Shown here: piece after piece, positions 55,097-63,966 of the stretch | How positions within the stretch are numbered: position 1 is the stretch's first letter | How the letters are laid out: every line of letters starts with the position of its first letter | NCBI RefSeq assembly: GCF_964186585.1 | Contig: NZ_OZ075067.1 | Span: 1,116,001-1,180,000 of the forward strand | Source of the DNA: Microbacterium sp. MM2322 | GTDB taxonomy: Bacteria; Actinomycetota; Actinomycetes; Actinomycetales; Microbacteriaceae | Direction: 5' to 3' | Length of the DNA stretch: 64,000 bases | Notes under the pieces: model-generated | The model's database searches: none | Seen by the model: only the letters and a program-made list of their open reading frames with translations | Told to the model about the DNA's origin: nothing | Made by a program: the position numbers and the translations under genes

Positions 55097-55130
55097 CAGA
55101 AGGCCCGCACCTTTGGGTGCGGGCCTTCTG
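55097..55130. terminator. Bidirectional hairpin terminator between pyrD and DUF3043 gene
   Basis: CAGAAGGCCCGCACC (55097-55111) pairs perfectly with GGTGCGGGCCTTCTG (55116-55130) around TTTG, between convergent genes. Its AGAAGGCCC arm matches the hairpin at 18001-18038. Confidence 0.85.
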
Positions 55131-55144
55131 CGGTGAGGTGTGGA

Positions 55145-55705
55145 TCAGCTGGGGTACTCCCCGCGGCGTACCTGCGCCTTCGGCAGCCGCATGAAACGCA
55201 TCTGCACCGAGCGCATGGCGGCATACCAGCCGAGACCCTTCTCGCGGCGATCGCCCCACTTCGCGGCGGCGAGCTTCTTCACCTTGCGGGAGAGCATGGC
55301 CATGTCCGCGACCACGAAAAGGAGATACGCCCAGAGACCGACGTACGCGTAGAAGACGATTGCGGTGTTGGGCACGAGGGCGAAGAGGATGACGATGACG
55401 AGAAGCGGCATCACCAGCTCGCCGAAGTGCCAGCCGGCATCCGTGTAGTCGCGGGCGAAACGACGCTGCGGACCGCGGTCGCGAGGCGTGAGATAGCGCT
55501 CGTCTCCGTTGGCCATGCCGATCCGTGCCTTGTCGCGCTGCGCTGCGAGCTCGGCCTTGGCGCGGGCGCGGGCCTCTTTCGTGTTGGCGACGAGGGGCCG
55601 CTTGCGCGCCGCTTCCTGCTCGGCGCGCGAGGGCGTCGGGCGGTTCTTCCCCGCGCCGGTGGGGGCGTCGGGGGCGGTGTCGGCGGGGGGCGGTGTCTTT
55701 GCCAC
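55145..55705 (-). CDS. DUF3043 membrane protein
   Basis: A 186-residue protein of the actinobacterial DUF3043 type. The cytoplasmic N-terminus is charged and repetitive in Lys, Arg and Ala (SRAEQEAARKRPL, EARARAKAELAAQRDKAR), followed by the conserved RYLTPRDRGPQRRFARDY, two membrane helices (about 97-117 and 118-137), and a basic tail. Function is unknown. GTG 55705 is chosen because GAGGAA lies about 9 nt upstream and it precedes the conserved region; the frame is open further upstream without protein-like sequence. It diverges from the M20 peptidase gene. Confidence 0.82.
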   Translation of the reverse strand: MAKTPPPADTAPDAPTGAGKNRPTPSRAEQEAARKRPLVANTKEARARAKAELAAQRDKARIGMANGDERYLTPRDRGPQRRFARDYTDAGWHFGELVMPLLVIVILFALVPNTAIVFYAYVGLWAYLLFVVADMAMLSRKVKKLAAAKWGDRREKGLGWYAAMRSVQMRFMRLPKAQVRRGEYPS

Positions 55706-55757
55706 GGGGTGGTTCCTCGAAATCGGCGAAAAGGGCGTGCGACATAAGATTACCCGC

Positions 55758-57149
55758 ATGACTTCCGACACCACTCGGTCCGCCGCGGTGCGGGAAGCGG
55801 CCCTGACCCAGGTCCCCGCCGCCCTCGCCGATCTGGGTTCCCTCGTCCGCATCCCGTCCGTGGCTTTTCCCGGATTCGACCGCGCGGAGGTGCAGCGGAG
55901 CGCGGAGGCGGTGAAGGCTCTCGTCGACGAACTCGGAATCTTCGAGCGCGTCGAGATCGCGACGGCCGTCATCCCCGAGACCGGTGAGGAGGGGATGCCG
56001 GCGGTCCTCGCGACCCGCGCTGCCCGCAACGGACGGCCGACGATCCTCCTTTATGCGCACCACGACGTGCAGCCGGTCGGCGATGAGTCGCTGTGGGAGT
56101 CGCCGCCGTTCGAACCGACGCTTCGCGACGGTCGCATCTACGGCCGCGGCGCTGCCGATGACAAGGCCGGGATCATGGCTCACATCGGCGCCCTCCGTGC
56201 GCTCATCGAGGCCGCGGGACCGGACTTCGACCTCGGCGTGAACCTCTTCTTCGAGGGCGAGGAAGAAGCCGGATCGGCATCCTTCGCGCAGTTCCTCAGC
56301 GACAACGCCGACGCGCTCCGTGCGGACGTCATCGTCGTCGCCGACTCGGGCAACTGGGACTCCGAGACCCCGGCCCTGACGGTCTCGCTCCGGGGCAATG
56401 CGCGGTTCACCCTCGACATCGAGACCCTCGATCACGCGTCGCATTCCGGCATGTTCGGCGGCGCGGTCCCCGATGCCATGCTGGCTGCCGTCACCCTCCT
56501 CGCGACGCTGTGGGATGCCGACGGCGCCGTTGCGGTGGAAGGCCTCGAATCGCGGGATGCCGCGACGCCCCCGTACTCCGAAGAGACGCTCCGGAGCGAA
56601 GCCGGGCTCCCCGACGGCGTATCCCCGATCGGGCGCGACGAGATCCTCAGCCGCATCTGGAACAAGCCGTCCGTCACGATCACCGGGATCGACGCGCCGA
56701 GCGTCCGCAATGCCTCCAACACCCTGTCGCCGAAGGTGTCCGTCGTGATCAGCACTCGTGTCGCGCCCGGCCAGGCGGCGGCCGACGCATTCGCGGCGAT
56801 CGAGACGCACCTGCGCGCGCACGCACCGTTCGGCGCTCGGCTCACGTTCCGCGACGTCGACTTCGGCGACCCGTTTCTCGTCGACACGTCGGGGCCTGCG
56901 GTCGAGAAGGCCCGTGCGGCGCTGGAGAGCGGGTACGGCCGGACCCCCGTGGACATCGGGGTGGGTGGATCGATTCCGTTCATCGCCGACCTCGTGCGGG
57001 AATTCCCGGGTGCGGAGATCCTGGTCACCGGAGTCGAGGACCCCCACGCGCGGGCACACAGTCCGAACGAGTCGCTCCACGTCGATACCTTCCGTCACGC
57101 GCTGATCTCCGAGGCCTTGCTCCTCGCATCGCTCGACGCGTCTGAATAA
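55758..57149 (+). CDS. M20-family metallopeptidase (dipeptidase)
   Basis: A 463-residue zinc dipeptidase/deacylase of the M20 family. Metal and catalytic residues are visible: H101 and D103 in LLYAHHDVQPVG, D135 in GRGAADDKAGIMAH, and the glutamates of FFEGEEEAGS (168-170). The dimerisation lid domain contains LDHASHSGMFGGAVPDAM. Length and sequence fit the CNDP/dipeptidase subgroup rather than DapE or ArgE, though substrate is uncertain. TAAGAT lies 7 nt before ATG 55758, favouring a leaderless start over the long upstream open frame. Confidence 0.88.
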   Translation: MTSDTTRSAAVREAALTQVPAALADLGSLVRIPSVAFPGFDRAEVQRSAEAVKALVDELGIFERVEIATAVIPETGEEGMPAVLATRAARNGRPTILLYAHHDVQPVGDESLWESPPFEPTLRDGRIYGRGAADDKAGIMAHIGALRALIEAAGPDFDLGVNLFFEGEEEAGSASFAQFLSDNADALRADVIVVADSGNWDSETPALTVSLRGNARFTLDIETLDHASHSGMFGGAVPDAMLAAVTLLATLWDADGAVAVEGLESRDAATPPYSEETLRSEAGLPDGVSPIGRDEILSRIWNKPSVTITGIDAPSVRNASNTLSPKVSVVISTRVAPGQAAADAFAAIETHLRAHAPFGARLTFRDVDFGDPFLVDTSGPAVEKARAALESGYGRTPVDIGVGGSIPFIADLVREFPGAEILVTGVEDPHARAHSPNESLHVDTFRHALISEALLLASLDASE

Positions 57150-57198
57150 ACCGTCGTCCGGATACCCGCGCCGCCCGGCCAGACCGTGTGAGGCGACG

Positions 57199-57246
57199 TA
57201 GAATCGTCTCAGTACGCCGCCCCCGTTCCTCAAGAACACTGGCGGC
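57199..57246 (+). promoter_or_regulatory. erpA promoter and 5' leader hairpin
   Basis: TAGAAT at 57199-57204 is a likely -10. The leader then holds a nested hairpin: GCCGCC (57216-57221) with GGCGGC (57241-57246), and inside it GTTC (57225-57228) with GAAC (57234-57237). It ends about 18 nt before the erpA ATG. Confidence 0.45.
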
Positions 57247-57264
57247 CCGACCATGGGGAGAGTC

Positions 57265-57630
57265 ATGACCGACATCGCCACGCAGTCCACCGAGACCGTT
57301 CCCGCTCACGGCGTCGCCCTGTCCGACGCCGCGGCCGACAAGGTGAAGAGCCTTCTGTCGCAGGAGAACCGCGACGACCTGCGGCTCCGCGTCGCCGTGC
57401 AGCCGGGTGGTTGCTCGGGTCTCATCTACCAGCTCTACTTCGACGAGCGCTATCTCGACGGCGACAAGACCGTCGACTTCGACGGTGTCGAGGTGATCGT
57501 CGACGACATGTCGGTGCCCTACCTCGACGGCGCGAAGATCGATTTCAAGGACACGATCTCGGAGCAGGGCTTCACGATCGACAACCCGAATGCTGCGGGC
57601 AGCTGCGCCTGCGGCGACAGCTTCCACTGA
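57265..57630 (+). CDS. erpA: A-type iron-sulfur cluster carrier (ErpA/HesB family)
   Basis: A 121-residue A-type carrier that delivers Fe-S clusters to target proteins. The three conserved cysteines are in PGGCSGLIYQL and the C-terminal GSCACGDSFH. It is encoded just before the cytochrome oxidase genes, as in other actinobacteria, and the Rieske protein QcrA (whose tail is at the right edge) is one obvious Fe-S client. ATG 57265 follows GGGGAGAG; an in-frame ATG at 57253 is less likely. Unlike many genes here it has a leader of about 55 nt with a hairpin. Confidence 0.93.
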   Translation: MTDIATQSTETVPAHGVALSDAAADKVKSLLSQENRDDLRLRVAVQPGGCSGLIYQLYFDERYLDGDKTVDFDGVEVIVDDMSVPYLDGAKIDFKDTISEQGFTIDNPNAAGSCACGDSFH

Positions 57631-57700
57631 TCCATCCGGGCTTCCCTCGGTCGGCCTCGGCATCCTGAACGGATGGCCGGAATCCCGTAAGAGGTTGCCC

Positions 57701-57706
57701 TAGACT
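57701..57706 (+). promoter_or_regulatory. -10 element (TAGACT) of the cta operon
   Basis: TAGACT lies 38 nt before GTG 57745. The intervening leader contains GAAAGGTG as ribosome-binding site, so this operon is leadered rather than leaderless. Confidence 0.55.
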
Positions 57707-57744
57707 GGCATGAGTCTGACCTTCATGTCCCCGAAAGGTGCACC

Positions 57745-58644
57745 GTGCGCGTCAACCGCCGACTCCGTTGGGTAGCCCTCCCGCTTGCGATCGCCTCCGC
57801 GGTCGCCCTTGCGGGATGCAGCCCTACAACAGCGAACGGCTTCCTCCCCGGCTTCGATGAGGGAGGCGGGCAGGCGACGAACCACACGTCGATGATCGCC
57901 GGCCTCTGGACCACGTCGTGGATCGTCGTCCTCGCCGTCGGCGTGATCACGTGGGCCCTCATGGGCTTCGCGGCGATCGCGTATCGCCGCCGTAAGGGCC
58001 AGTCGGGTCTTCCCGTGCAGCTCCGTTACAACATGCCGATCGAGATGTTCTTCACGATTGCGCCGGTCATCCTCGTGCTGGGCTTCTTCGCTTTCACGGC
58101 TCGCGACCAGGCCATCCTCGAGACGCAGTACAAGGACCCCGACGTCTGCATCACCGCCATCGGCAAGCAGTGGGCGTGGGACTTCCAGTACAACGGAAAC
58201 GACTGCGACAACCCGAAGGATGCCGTTTGGACCATGGGCGTCCAGGCTCAGACAGACGCGCAGGGCAACATCACGAGCGAGCTTCCCGAGCTCGTGCTCC
58301 CCGTCAACAAGAAGGTGACGCTGCAGCTCGAATCGCGCGACGTCATCCACTCGTTCTGGGTCGTGGACTTCCTCTACAAGAAGGACATGTACCCCGGCCG
58401 CGAGAACTACTGGTCCTTCACCCCCACGAAGGAAGGCACGTTCGACGGCAAGTGCGCCGAACTCTGCGGCCAGTACCACTCGATGATGCTCTTCACCGTG
58501 AAGGTCGTCTCCGAGTCCGAATATAAGAGCTACATCGCATCGCTGGAGTCCAAGGGACAGACCGGCGACATCGACGATGTCTTGGACCGCCAGCAGAACG
58601 CACCGGGAACGGGCGCGCCCGCCGCTGAGGGAGAGCACAACTGA
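57745..58644 (+). CDS. ctaC: Cytochrome c oxidase subunit II
   Basis: Carries the CuA centre of the aa3 terminal oxidase. The 299-residue protein is a lipoprotein: the signal peptide ends in the lipobox LAGC, with C25 as lipidated residue. Two membrane helices follow (about 48-75 and 95-115). CuA ligands are H202 ([10 protein letters not shown]), C237, E239, C241, H245 and M248 ([15 protein letters not shown]). The C-terminus is extended and hydrophilic. It is the first gene of ctaC-ctaD-ctaF and overlaps ctaD by one base (TGATG). Confidence 0.96.
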   Translation: MRVNRRLRWVALPLAIASAVALAGCSPTTANGFLPGFDEGGGQATNHTSMIAGLWTTSWIVVLAVGVITWALMGFAAIAYRRRKGQSGLPVQLRYNMPIEMFFTIAPVILVLGFFAFTARDQAILETQYKDPDVCITAIGKQWAWDFQYNGNDCDNPKDAVWTMGVQAQTDAQGNITSELPELVLPVNKKVTLQLESRDVIHSFWVVDFLYKKDMYPGRENYWSFTPTKEGTFDGKCAELCGQYHSMMLFTVKVVSESEYKSYIASLESKGQTGDIDDVLDRQQNAPGTGAPAAEGEHN

Positions 58645-60392
58645 TGGCCACCATCGCACCTCCGGCCCCGACAACGACGCTTCCCCCGCGTCAGGCTGCG
58701 CTGCTGAGTACCTCTCGCGTCGAGCACAAGGGCAACATCGTCGTCAAGTGGATCACCTCCACCGACCACAAGACCATCGGGTACATGTACCTGATCGCAT
58801 CTGTTCTGTTCTTCATGCTCGGTGGCGTGATGGCGCTCATCATCCGCGCCGAGCTCTTCGAGCCCGGCATGCAGATCGTGCCGACGAAGGAGCAGTACAA
58901 CCAGCTCTTCACGATGCACGGCACGATCATGCTGCTGATGTTCGCGACGCCGCTGTTCGCCGGCTTCGCCAACGCCTTGCTGCCGCTCCAGATCGGCGCT
59001 CCCGACGTCGCATTCCCGCGTCTGAACGCCTTCGCCTTCTGGCTCTTCACGTTCGGCTCGACGATCGCCGTCGCCGGATTCCTCACCCCTCAGGGCGCGG
59101 CTGCGTTCGGATGGTTCGCCTACCAGCCGCTGGCAGGCGAGAGCTTCAGCCCCGGCGCCGGTGGAGACCTCTGGATGCTGGGCCTCGGCATGAGTGGTTT
59201 CGGCACGATCCTCGGTGGCGTCAACTTCATCACGACGATCATGACCATGCGTGCGCCCGGTATGACGATGTGGCGCATGCCGATCTTCAGCTGGAACACG
59301 CTCGTCACCAGCATCCTGATCCTGATGGCCTTCCCGGTCCTGGCAGCGGCGATCTTCGCTGCGGCTGCTGACCGCATCCTCGGCGCTCACATCTACGACC
59401 CGGCCAACGGCGGCGTCCTGCTCTGGCAGCACCTGTTCTGGTTCTTCGGCCACCCCGAGGTCTACATCATCGCGTTGCCGTTCTTCGGCATCGTGTCCGA
59501 AATCTTCCCGGTGTTCAGCCGAAAGCCGATCTTCGGATACAAGACTCTCGTCTACGCCACCATCGCGATCGCCGCCTTGTCGGTGTCGGTCTGGGCACAC
59601 CACATGTACGTCACGGGCGCTGTCCTGTTGCCGTTCTTCGCCCTCATGACGATGCTCATCGCGGTTCCGACGGGCGTGAAGATCTTCAACTGGATCGGCA
59701 CGATGTGGCGAGGGTCGATCACCTTCGAGACCCCGATGGTCTTCGCTCTCGGCTTCCTCGTCTCGTTCGTCTTCGGTGGTCTGACCGGCATCATCCTGTC
59801 CTCGCCCCCGCTCGACTTCCACGTCTCCGACTCGTACTTCGTGGTGGCGCACTTCCACTACGTCGTCTTCGGCACCGTCGTCTTCGCGATGTTCGCCGGG
59901 TTCTACTTCTGGTGGCCTAAGTGGACGGGCAAGATGCTCAACGAGCGCCTCGGCCTCGTGCACTTCTGGCTCCTGTTCATCGGCTTCCACATGACGTTCC
60001 TCATCCAGCACTGGCTGGGCGCGGACGGAATGGTCCGCCGGTACGCGGACTACTCGGCCGCCGACGGCTGGACATGGCAAAACCAGGTGTCGACCATCGG
60101 CTCCATGGTCCTCGCGGCCTCGATGGTCCCGTTCCTGCTGAACGTCTGGATCACGGCTCGGACCGCGCCGCGGGTGACCGTCAACGACCCATGGGGCTAC
60201 GGCGGATCGCTCGAGTGGGCGACCAGCTGCCCGCCGCCGCGGCACAACTTCACGTCGATCCCGCGTATCCGCAGCGAGCGGCCCGCCTTCGACCTCAACC
60301 ACCCGGAAGCCGGCATCCCCGTCGGCGTGGGCCCGGCAAAGGACGCTCCCGATGCTCCGGTTGTCGATCTGACGAACGGAGAGGTCAAGTAA
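58644..60392 (+). CDS. ctaD: Cytochrome c oxidase subunit I
   Basis: The catalytic heme a/heme a3-CuB subunit, 582 residues with twelve membrane helices. The heme a ligand region [11 protein letters not shown], the CuB/cross-linked tyrosine segment [15 protein letters not shown], the CuB histidines in [10 protein letters not shown], and the heme a3/a ligands in [12 protein letters not shown] are all present. The K-pathway/D-pathway region fits an A-type oxidase. It starts by one-base overlap with ctaC and is followed immediately by ctaF. Confidence 0.98.
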   Translation: MATIAPPAPTTTLPPRQAALLSTSRVEHKGNIVVKWITSTDHKTIGYMYLIASVLFFMLGGVMALIIRAELFEPGMQIVPTKEQYNQLFTMHGTIMLLMFATPLFAGFANALLPLQIGAPDVAFPRLNAFAFWLFTFGSTIAVAGFLTPQGAAAFGWFAYQPLAGESFSPGAGGDLWMLGLGMSGFGTILGGVNFITTIMTMRAPGMTMWRMPIFSWNTLVTSILILMAFPVLAAAIFAAAADRILGAHIYDPANGGVLLWQHLFWFFGHPEVYIIALPFFGIVSEIFPVFSRKPIFGYKTLVYATIAIAALSVSVWAHHMYVTGAVLLPFFALMTMLIAVPTGVKIFNWIGTMWRGSITFETPMVFALGFLVSFVFGGLTGIILSSPPLDFHVSDSYFVVAHFHYVVFGTVVFAMFAGFYFWWPKWTGKMLNERLGLVHFWLLFIGFHMTFLIQHWLGADGMVRRYADYSAADGWTWQNQVSTIGSMVLAASMVPFLLNVWITARTAPRVTVNDPWGYGGSLEWATSCPPPRHNFTSIPRIRSERPAFDLNHPEAGIPVGVGPAKDAPDAPVVDLTNGEVK

Positions 60393-60827
60393 ATGAAGAC
60401 CAACACCAATCTCTGGTGGGTTCTCACCTCCTTCTTCGGCCTTGTCGCGGTGGTGTACGTCGGCTGGAACATCCTCGCCCACCCTCAGCTTCCGGTCTTC
60501 AACCGGATCGAGTGGGTCGGATCGGTAGCCCTCGTCTTCGTGACAGCGATGGGCGCGATGATCGCGTTCTACACCGGTCGCGTGGAGAAGGCGCAGGGTG
60601 GAACCCTGCCGGAAGACTCCCTCACGGCGGACATCGACGACGGTGACCCAGAAATGGGCGAGTTCTCGCCGTGGTCCTGGTGGCCTCTCGTGCTCGCCGG
60701 TTCCGCTGCCATCGCGTTCATCGGTCTTGCTGTCGGCGAGTTCATGATCCCGATCGGCTTCGCCATCTTCATCGTCGCCATCGTCGGCTGGGTCTACGAG
60801 TACTACCGGGGCTACTTCGCCCGCTGA
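60393..60827 (+). CDS. ctaF: Cytochrome c oxidase subunit IV (actinobacterial type)
   Basis: A 144-residue subunit specific to actinobacterial aa3 oxidases. Four membrane helices can be seen (about 8-28, 38-58, 93-113, 116-136), with MKTNTNLWWVLTSFFGLVAV at the N-terminus. It stabilises the oxidase inside the bc1-aa3 supercomplex. The ATG directly follows the ctaD stop, with GAGAGG as ribosome-binding site within ctaD. It is followed 6 bp later by a PP2C phosphatase gene. Confidence 0.92.
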   Translation: MKTNTNLWWVLTSFFGLVAVVYVGWNILAHPQLPVFNRIEWVGSVALVFVTAMGAMIAFYTGRVEKAQGGTLPEDSLTADIDDGDPEMGEFSPWSWWPLVLAGSAAIAFIGLAVGEFMIPIGFAIFIVAIVGWVYEYYRGYFAR

Positions 60828-60833
60828 GTCGCC

Positions 60834-61631
60834 ATGCGTATCAGTGCAGGCGTCTGTTCGGACGTCGGAGCCCACCGGGCCGTCAATCAGGACGCTGCCT
60901 TCTCGACGCCGTTCGCCGCAGCTGTGGCGGACGGCGTCGGCGGTGGTCCGTCGGGTGACCTCGCAGCCGCCGCGATCATCCACCGCCTCATCACGATGCG
61001 CGGTGCCCTCCCGAGCGCTGAGAACCTCCTGGAACGGCTTCGCGCAGCGAACTGGGACATCGGAGCCCACGTGAGGCGGGATGCCGCCCTCGCCGGGATG
61101 GCGAGCACGTTGACCGGTGTGTGGCTCACCGTCAGCGGTAGCCTCGTCCTCGCCCACACGGGTGATTCGCGGGCCTATCTGCTCCGAGACGGTGAGTTCA
61201 CGCGGCAGACTCGTGACGACTCGTATGTTCAGGCTCTCGTGGATCGCGGCCTCGTGCGTCCGGAGGATGCGTGGACTCACCCGCGCCGCAACATCATCAC
61301 CGCCTCGTTCGGCGGCAACGATGACGACACCATCCGCGCGGAAACGCGCGACGTCCTCGCCGGCGACCGGTGGCTTCTCTGCAGTGACGGAGTCTCCGAT
61401 TACGTGCCGGAGGAGGCAATCGGTGCCATCCTCGGCGGCATGTCGGATCCCGCGGCTGCGGCGCACGCGACCGTCGACCTCGCGCTGACAGCCGGTTCCC
61501 GTGACAACGTGACGACGGTCGTGTGCGACGTTGTCGACGGCATGCCCGATGTCGACGCGGTGCCCGTCATAGCCGGGGCAGCGGCATTGCGGTGGACCGA
61601 AGTCATCGAAGCTGGCCTGGCGACCGCCTGA
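60834..61631 (+). CDS. PP2C-family Ser/Thr protein phosphatase
   Basis: A 265-residue soluble phosphatase of the PPM/PP2C family, with the metal-binding residues intact: SDVGAHRAVNQD (D10, D20), VADGVGGG (D33), LAHTGDSRAYLL, LLCSDGVSDYV and SRDNVTTVV. There is no membrane segment, unlike PstP. It lies 6 bp after ctaF and is likely co-transcribed with the oxidase genes. It would reverse Ser/Thr phosphorylation by kinases such as the PASTA kinase encoded near 24 kb; the actual substrate is not known. Confidence 0.88.
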   Translation: MRISAGVCSDVGAHRAVNQDAAFSTPFAAAVADGVGGGPSGDLAAAAIIHRLITMRGALPSAENLLERLRAANWDIGAHVRRDAALAGMASTLTGVWLTVSGSLVLAHTGDSRAYLLRDGEFTRQTRDDSYVQALVDRGLVRPEDAWTHPRRNIITASFGGNDDDTIRAETRDVLAGDRWLLCSDGVSDYVPEEAIGAILGGMSDPAAAAHATVDLALTAGSRDNVTTVVCDVVDGMPDVDAVPVIAGAAALRWTEVIEAGLATA

Positions 61632-61638
61632 GGCTACG

Positions 61639-62064
61639 TCACGGCCGCGCGCGGACCGGCATCACCAGCGGGTCGAACATGCGGGGGAGCGGCCCCTGGG
61701 CGGCTTCGACGGGCAGACCTTCGCGCGCCCAGTACTCGTAGCCGCCGATCATCTCGCGCACCGAGTAGCCGAGCTGGGCGAACTCGACGGCGCCGCGCGC
61801 GCCGCCGTTGCAGCCGGGGCTCCAGCAGTAGACGACCACGGGCGTGGTGAGAGAGATCTCGCGGGGCGCTCGTCGAGCGATCTCGCCGTGGGGCATGTGC
61901 ACCGCTCCCGTGGCGTGCCCCTGGTTCCAGGCTTCCCGATTGCGGACGTCGACCAGAATGAAGTCGTCTTCGGCGCGCTGGGCGGCGTACACGTCGCTCG
62001 GGTCTGTTTCGACGAGCAGTTTCGTCTGAAAGTAGGACAGCGTTGCAGCGGGCGAGATCGTCAT
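61639..62064 (-). CDS. Single-domain rhodanese-like protein
   Basis: A 141-residue rhodanese-homology protein that may transfer sulfur. The domain begins near DDFILVDVRNREAWNQGHATGA, and the active loop is CNGGAR, the six-residue form starting with the catalytic cysteine, in the stretch VVYCWSPGCNGGARGAVE. TAGCGT lies 6 nt before ATG 62064 on the minus strand, indicating a leaderless message separate from qcrB. It converges with the PP2C gene, 7 bp apart. Confidence 0.88.
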   Translation of the reverse strand: MTISPAATLSYFQTKLLVETDPSDVYAAQRAEDDFILVDVRNREAWNQGHATGAVHMPHGEIARRAPREISLTTPVVVYCWSPGCNGGARGAVEFAQLGYSVREMIGGYEYWAREGLPVEAAQGPLPRMFDPLVMPVRARP

Positions 62065-62070
62065 GTTCCG

Positions 62071-62076
62071 ACGCTA
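62071..62076 (-). promoter_or_regulatory. -10 element (TAGCGT), leaderless rhodanese gene
   Basis: On the minus strand TAGCGT is followed by 6 nt and ATG 62064. It lies just downstream of the qcrB terminator hairpin. Confidence 0.58.
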
Positions 62077-62087
62077 CGGGGACGAAG

Positions 62088-62127
62088 AAGCGGCGGGGTC
62101 TGACCAATCGGTCAGACCCCGCCGCTT
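62088..62127 (-). terminator. Terminator after qcrB
   Basis: AAGCGGCGGGGTCTGACC (62088-62105) pairs with GGTCAGACCCCGCCGCTT (62110-62127) around AATC. It follows the qcrB stop on the minus strand and separates the respiratory operon from the rhodanese promoter. Confidence 0.8.
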
Positions 62128-62142
62128 TCCTGCCAGAACAGC

Positions 62143-63966
62143 TCAGTCGTTCGAGCGGTCGTCCTTCTTCCGAGGCGAGTCGTCCACCACGATGATGTTC
62201 GACGGACGGTTGGCCGTCTCCGGGTTGTGGCCGTCATCGATCGGGCGGAGGGGAGCGTCGGGGACTCCGGCGCGCTCATGAGCGCCCTGGATCTCCTCCT
62301 GCTCCTCGTGCTCGATGTGCTCGAGCTCGTGGTGCTGGTGAGCGATCGCGGCATCCACCTCGGCCTGCGTGACCGGCGACAACCGGTCCTCGAAGAACCA
62401 GCGCGACAGCGAAGCGCGGACATTCTGGGTCCACGGGATGCGGCCGTGGTCGTTGGGCCGGACCACCAGAGGCTCGTGAACCTCGAAGTCGATCAGCTTG
62501 ACCCGCTCGTACACGTCGACGGGCTGGTGGACCTCGATGTACTCGCCTCCGGGGAGACGGACGATGCGACCCGACTCGTAACCGTGGAGCGCGATCTCGC
62601 GGTCCTTCTTCTGCAGAGCGATCGCGATGCGCTTCGTGACGAAGTACCCGACGATCGGGCCGACGAACAGGAGCGCCTGGAGGGAGTGGATGACACCCTC
62701 CATGGTCAGCGAGAAGTGCGTGGCGATGATGTCGGACGATGCAGCAGCCCACAGCACGGCATAGAAAATCACGCCGGCGACGCCGATCGCGGTCCGGGTC
62801 GGAGCGTGGCGGGGACGCTGCGCGATGTGGTGCTCACGCTTGTCTCCCGTGACCCACGCCTCGATGAACGGGTACACCGCGACGAGCACGATGAACAGGG
62901 CCAGGACCGTCAGAGGCAGCAGGATGCCGAACGAGAACGTGTGGTCGAACAGGACCAGATCGAGGTTCGACGGTGCCAGGCGGAGGGCGCCGTCCGCGAA
63001 TCCGATGTACCAGTCAGGCTGGGTACCCGCGGAGACGGGGGAGGGGTCGTATGGTCCGTAGTTCCAGATCGGGTTGATCGTGAACAGTGATGCGATCAGG
63101 ACGAGCACACCGAACGTGATGAACAGGAAGCCGCCCATCTTCGACATGTAGATCGGGACCATCGGGTAGCCCACGACGTTGTCGTTCGTGCGCCCGGGGC
63201 CGGCGAACTGCGTGTGCTTGTTGATGATCATCAGCATCAGGTGCGCCGCGATCAGAGCGATCAGGATCAGGGGCAGCAGCAGGATGTGGAGGGTGTACAA
63301 CCGGCTCACGATCGCCGTTCCAGGGAACTCGCCGCCGAACAACAGATAGGACGTCCACGTCCCGATCAACGGGATGCCCTTGATCATGCCGTCGATGATG
63401 CGGAGACCGTTACCCGAAAGGAGGTCGTCGGGAAGCGAGTAGCCGGTGAAGCCGAGGGCCATCGCCAGGACGAAGAGGACGAATCCGATCACCCAGTTGA
63501 GCTCGCGCGGCTTACGGAATGCGCCGGTGAAGAACACGCGGAGCATATGGACACCGATGGCCGCGATGAACAGCAGGGCCGCCCAGTGGTGCAGCTGGCG
63601 GACCAGCAGGCCACCGCGGAGGTCGAACGAGATGTTCAGGGTCGACTCGAGCGCAGCGGACATCTCGATGCCCCGCAGCGGCGCGTACGCACCGCTGTAG
63701 TGTGTGGGCGCCATCGATGCTTCGAAGAAGAACGTCAGGAACGACCCGGACAGGAAGACGACGACGAAGCTCCACAGAGCGATCTCGCCGAGCATGAACG
63801 ACCAGTGGTCCGGAAAGATCTTCCGGCCGATCTCCTTGACGAGACCGGAGATGCTGGTCCGCTCGTCGATGTAGTTCGCGGTCGCGCCGATGAAACGACC
63901 GCCGAGGGGCTTCTCGGTCGTCGTGGCCACGGTGGTGGCCGGTGAGGATTCAGTCGCGGTGCTCAA
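62143..63966 (-). CDS. qcrB: Cytochrome bc1 complex cytochrome b subunit
   Basis: The quinol-oxidising, diheme membrane subunit of the bc1 complex, 607 residues, longer than mitochondrial cytochrome b owing to a C-terminal cytoplasmic extension (about 450-607), as usual in actinobacteria. Heme-ligand regions include VRQLHHWAALLFIAAIGVHMLR and LHILLLPLILIALIAAHLM; the Qo-site region is near NPIWNYGPYDPSPV (with the PEWY-like motif as PDWY). TTG 63966 is the start, overlapping the qcrA stop by 3 bases. It would form a supercomplex with CtaC-CtaD-CtaF. Confidence 0.95.
   Translation of the reverse strand: MSTATESSPATTVATTTEKPLGGRFIGATANYIDERTSISGLVKEIGRKIFPDHWSFMLGEIALWSFVVVFLSGSFLTFFFEASMAPTHYSGAYAPLRGIEMSAALESTLNISFDLRGGLLVRQLHHWAALLFIAAIGVHMLRVFFTGAFRKPRELNWVIGFVLFVLAMALGFTGYSLPDDLLSGNGLRIIDGMIKGIPLIGTWTSYLLFGGEFPGTAIVSRLYTLHILLLPLILIALIAAHLMLMIINKHTQFAGPGRTNDNVVGYPMVPIYMSKMGGFLFITFGVLVLIASLFTINPIWNYGPYDPSPVSAGTQPDWYIGFADGALRLAPSNLDLVLFDHTFSFGILLPLTVLALFIVLVAVYPFIEAWVTGDKREHHIAQRPRHAPTRTAIGVAGVIFYAVLWAAASSDIIATHFSLTMEGVIHSLQALLFVGPIVGYFVTKRIAIALQKKDREIALHGYESGRIVRLPGGEYIEVHQPVDVYERVKLIDFEVHEPLVVRPNDHGRIPWTQNVRASLSRWFFEDRLSPVTQAEVDAAIAHQHHELEHIEHEEQEEIQGAHERAGVPDAPLRPIDDGHNPETANRPSNIIVVDDSPRKKDDRSND

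Noticed and set aside
18001..55130. The repeated AGAAGGCCC hairpins as a CRISPR or transposon end
   Set aside because: Copies are single, tens of kilobases apart, lie exactly between convergent genes, and show no spacers, target-site duplications or transposase.
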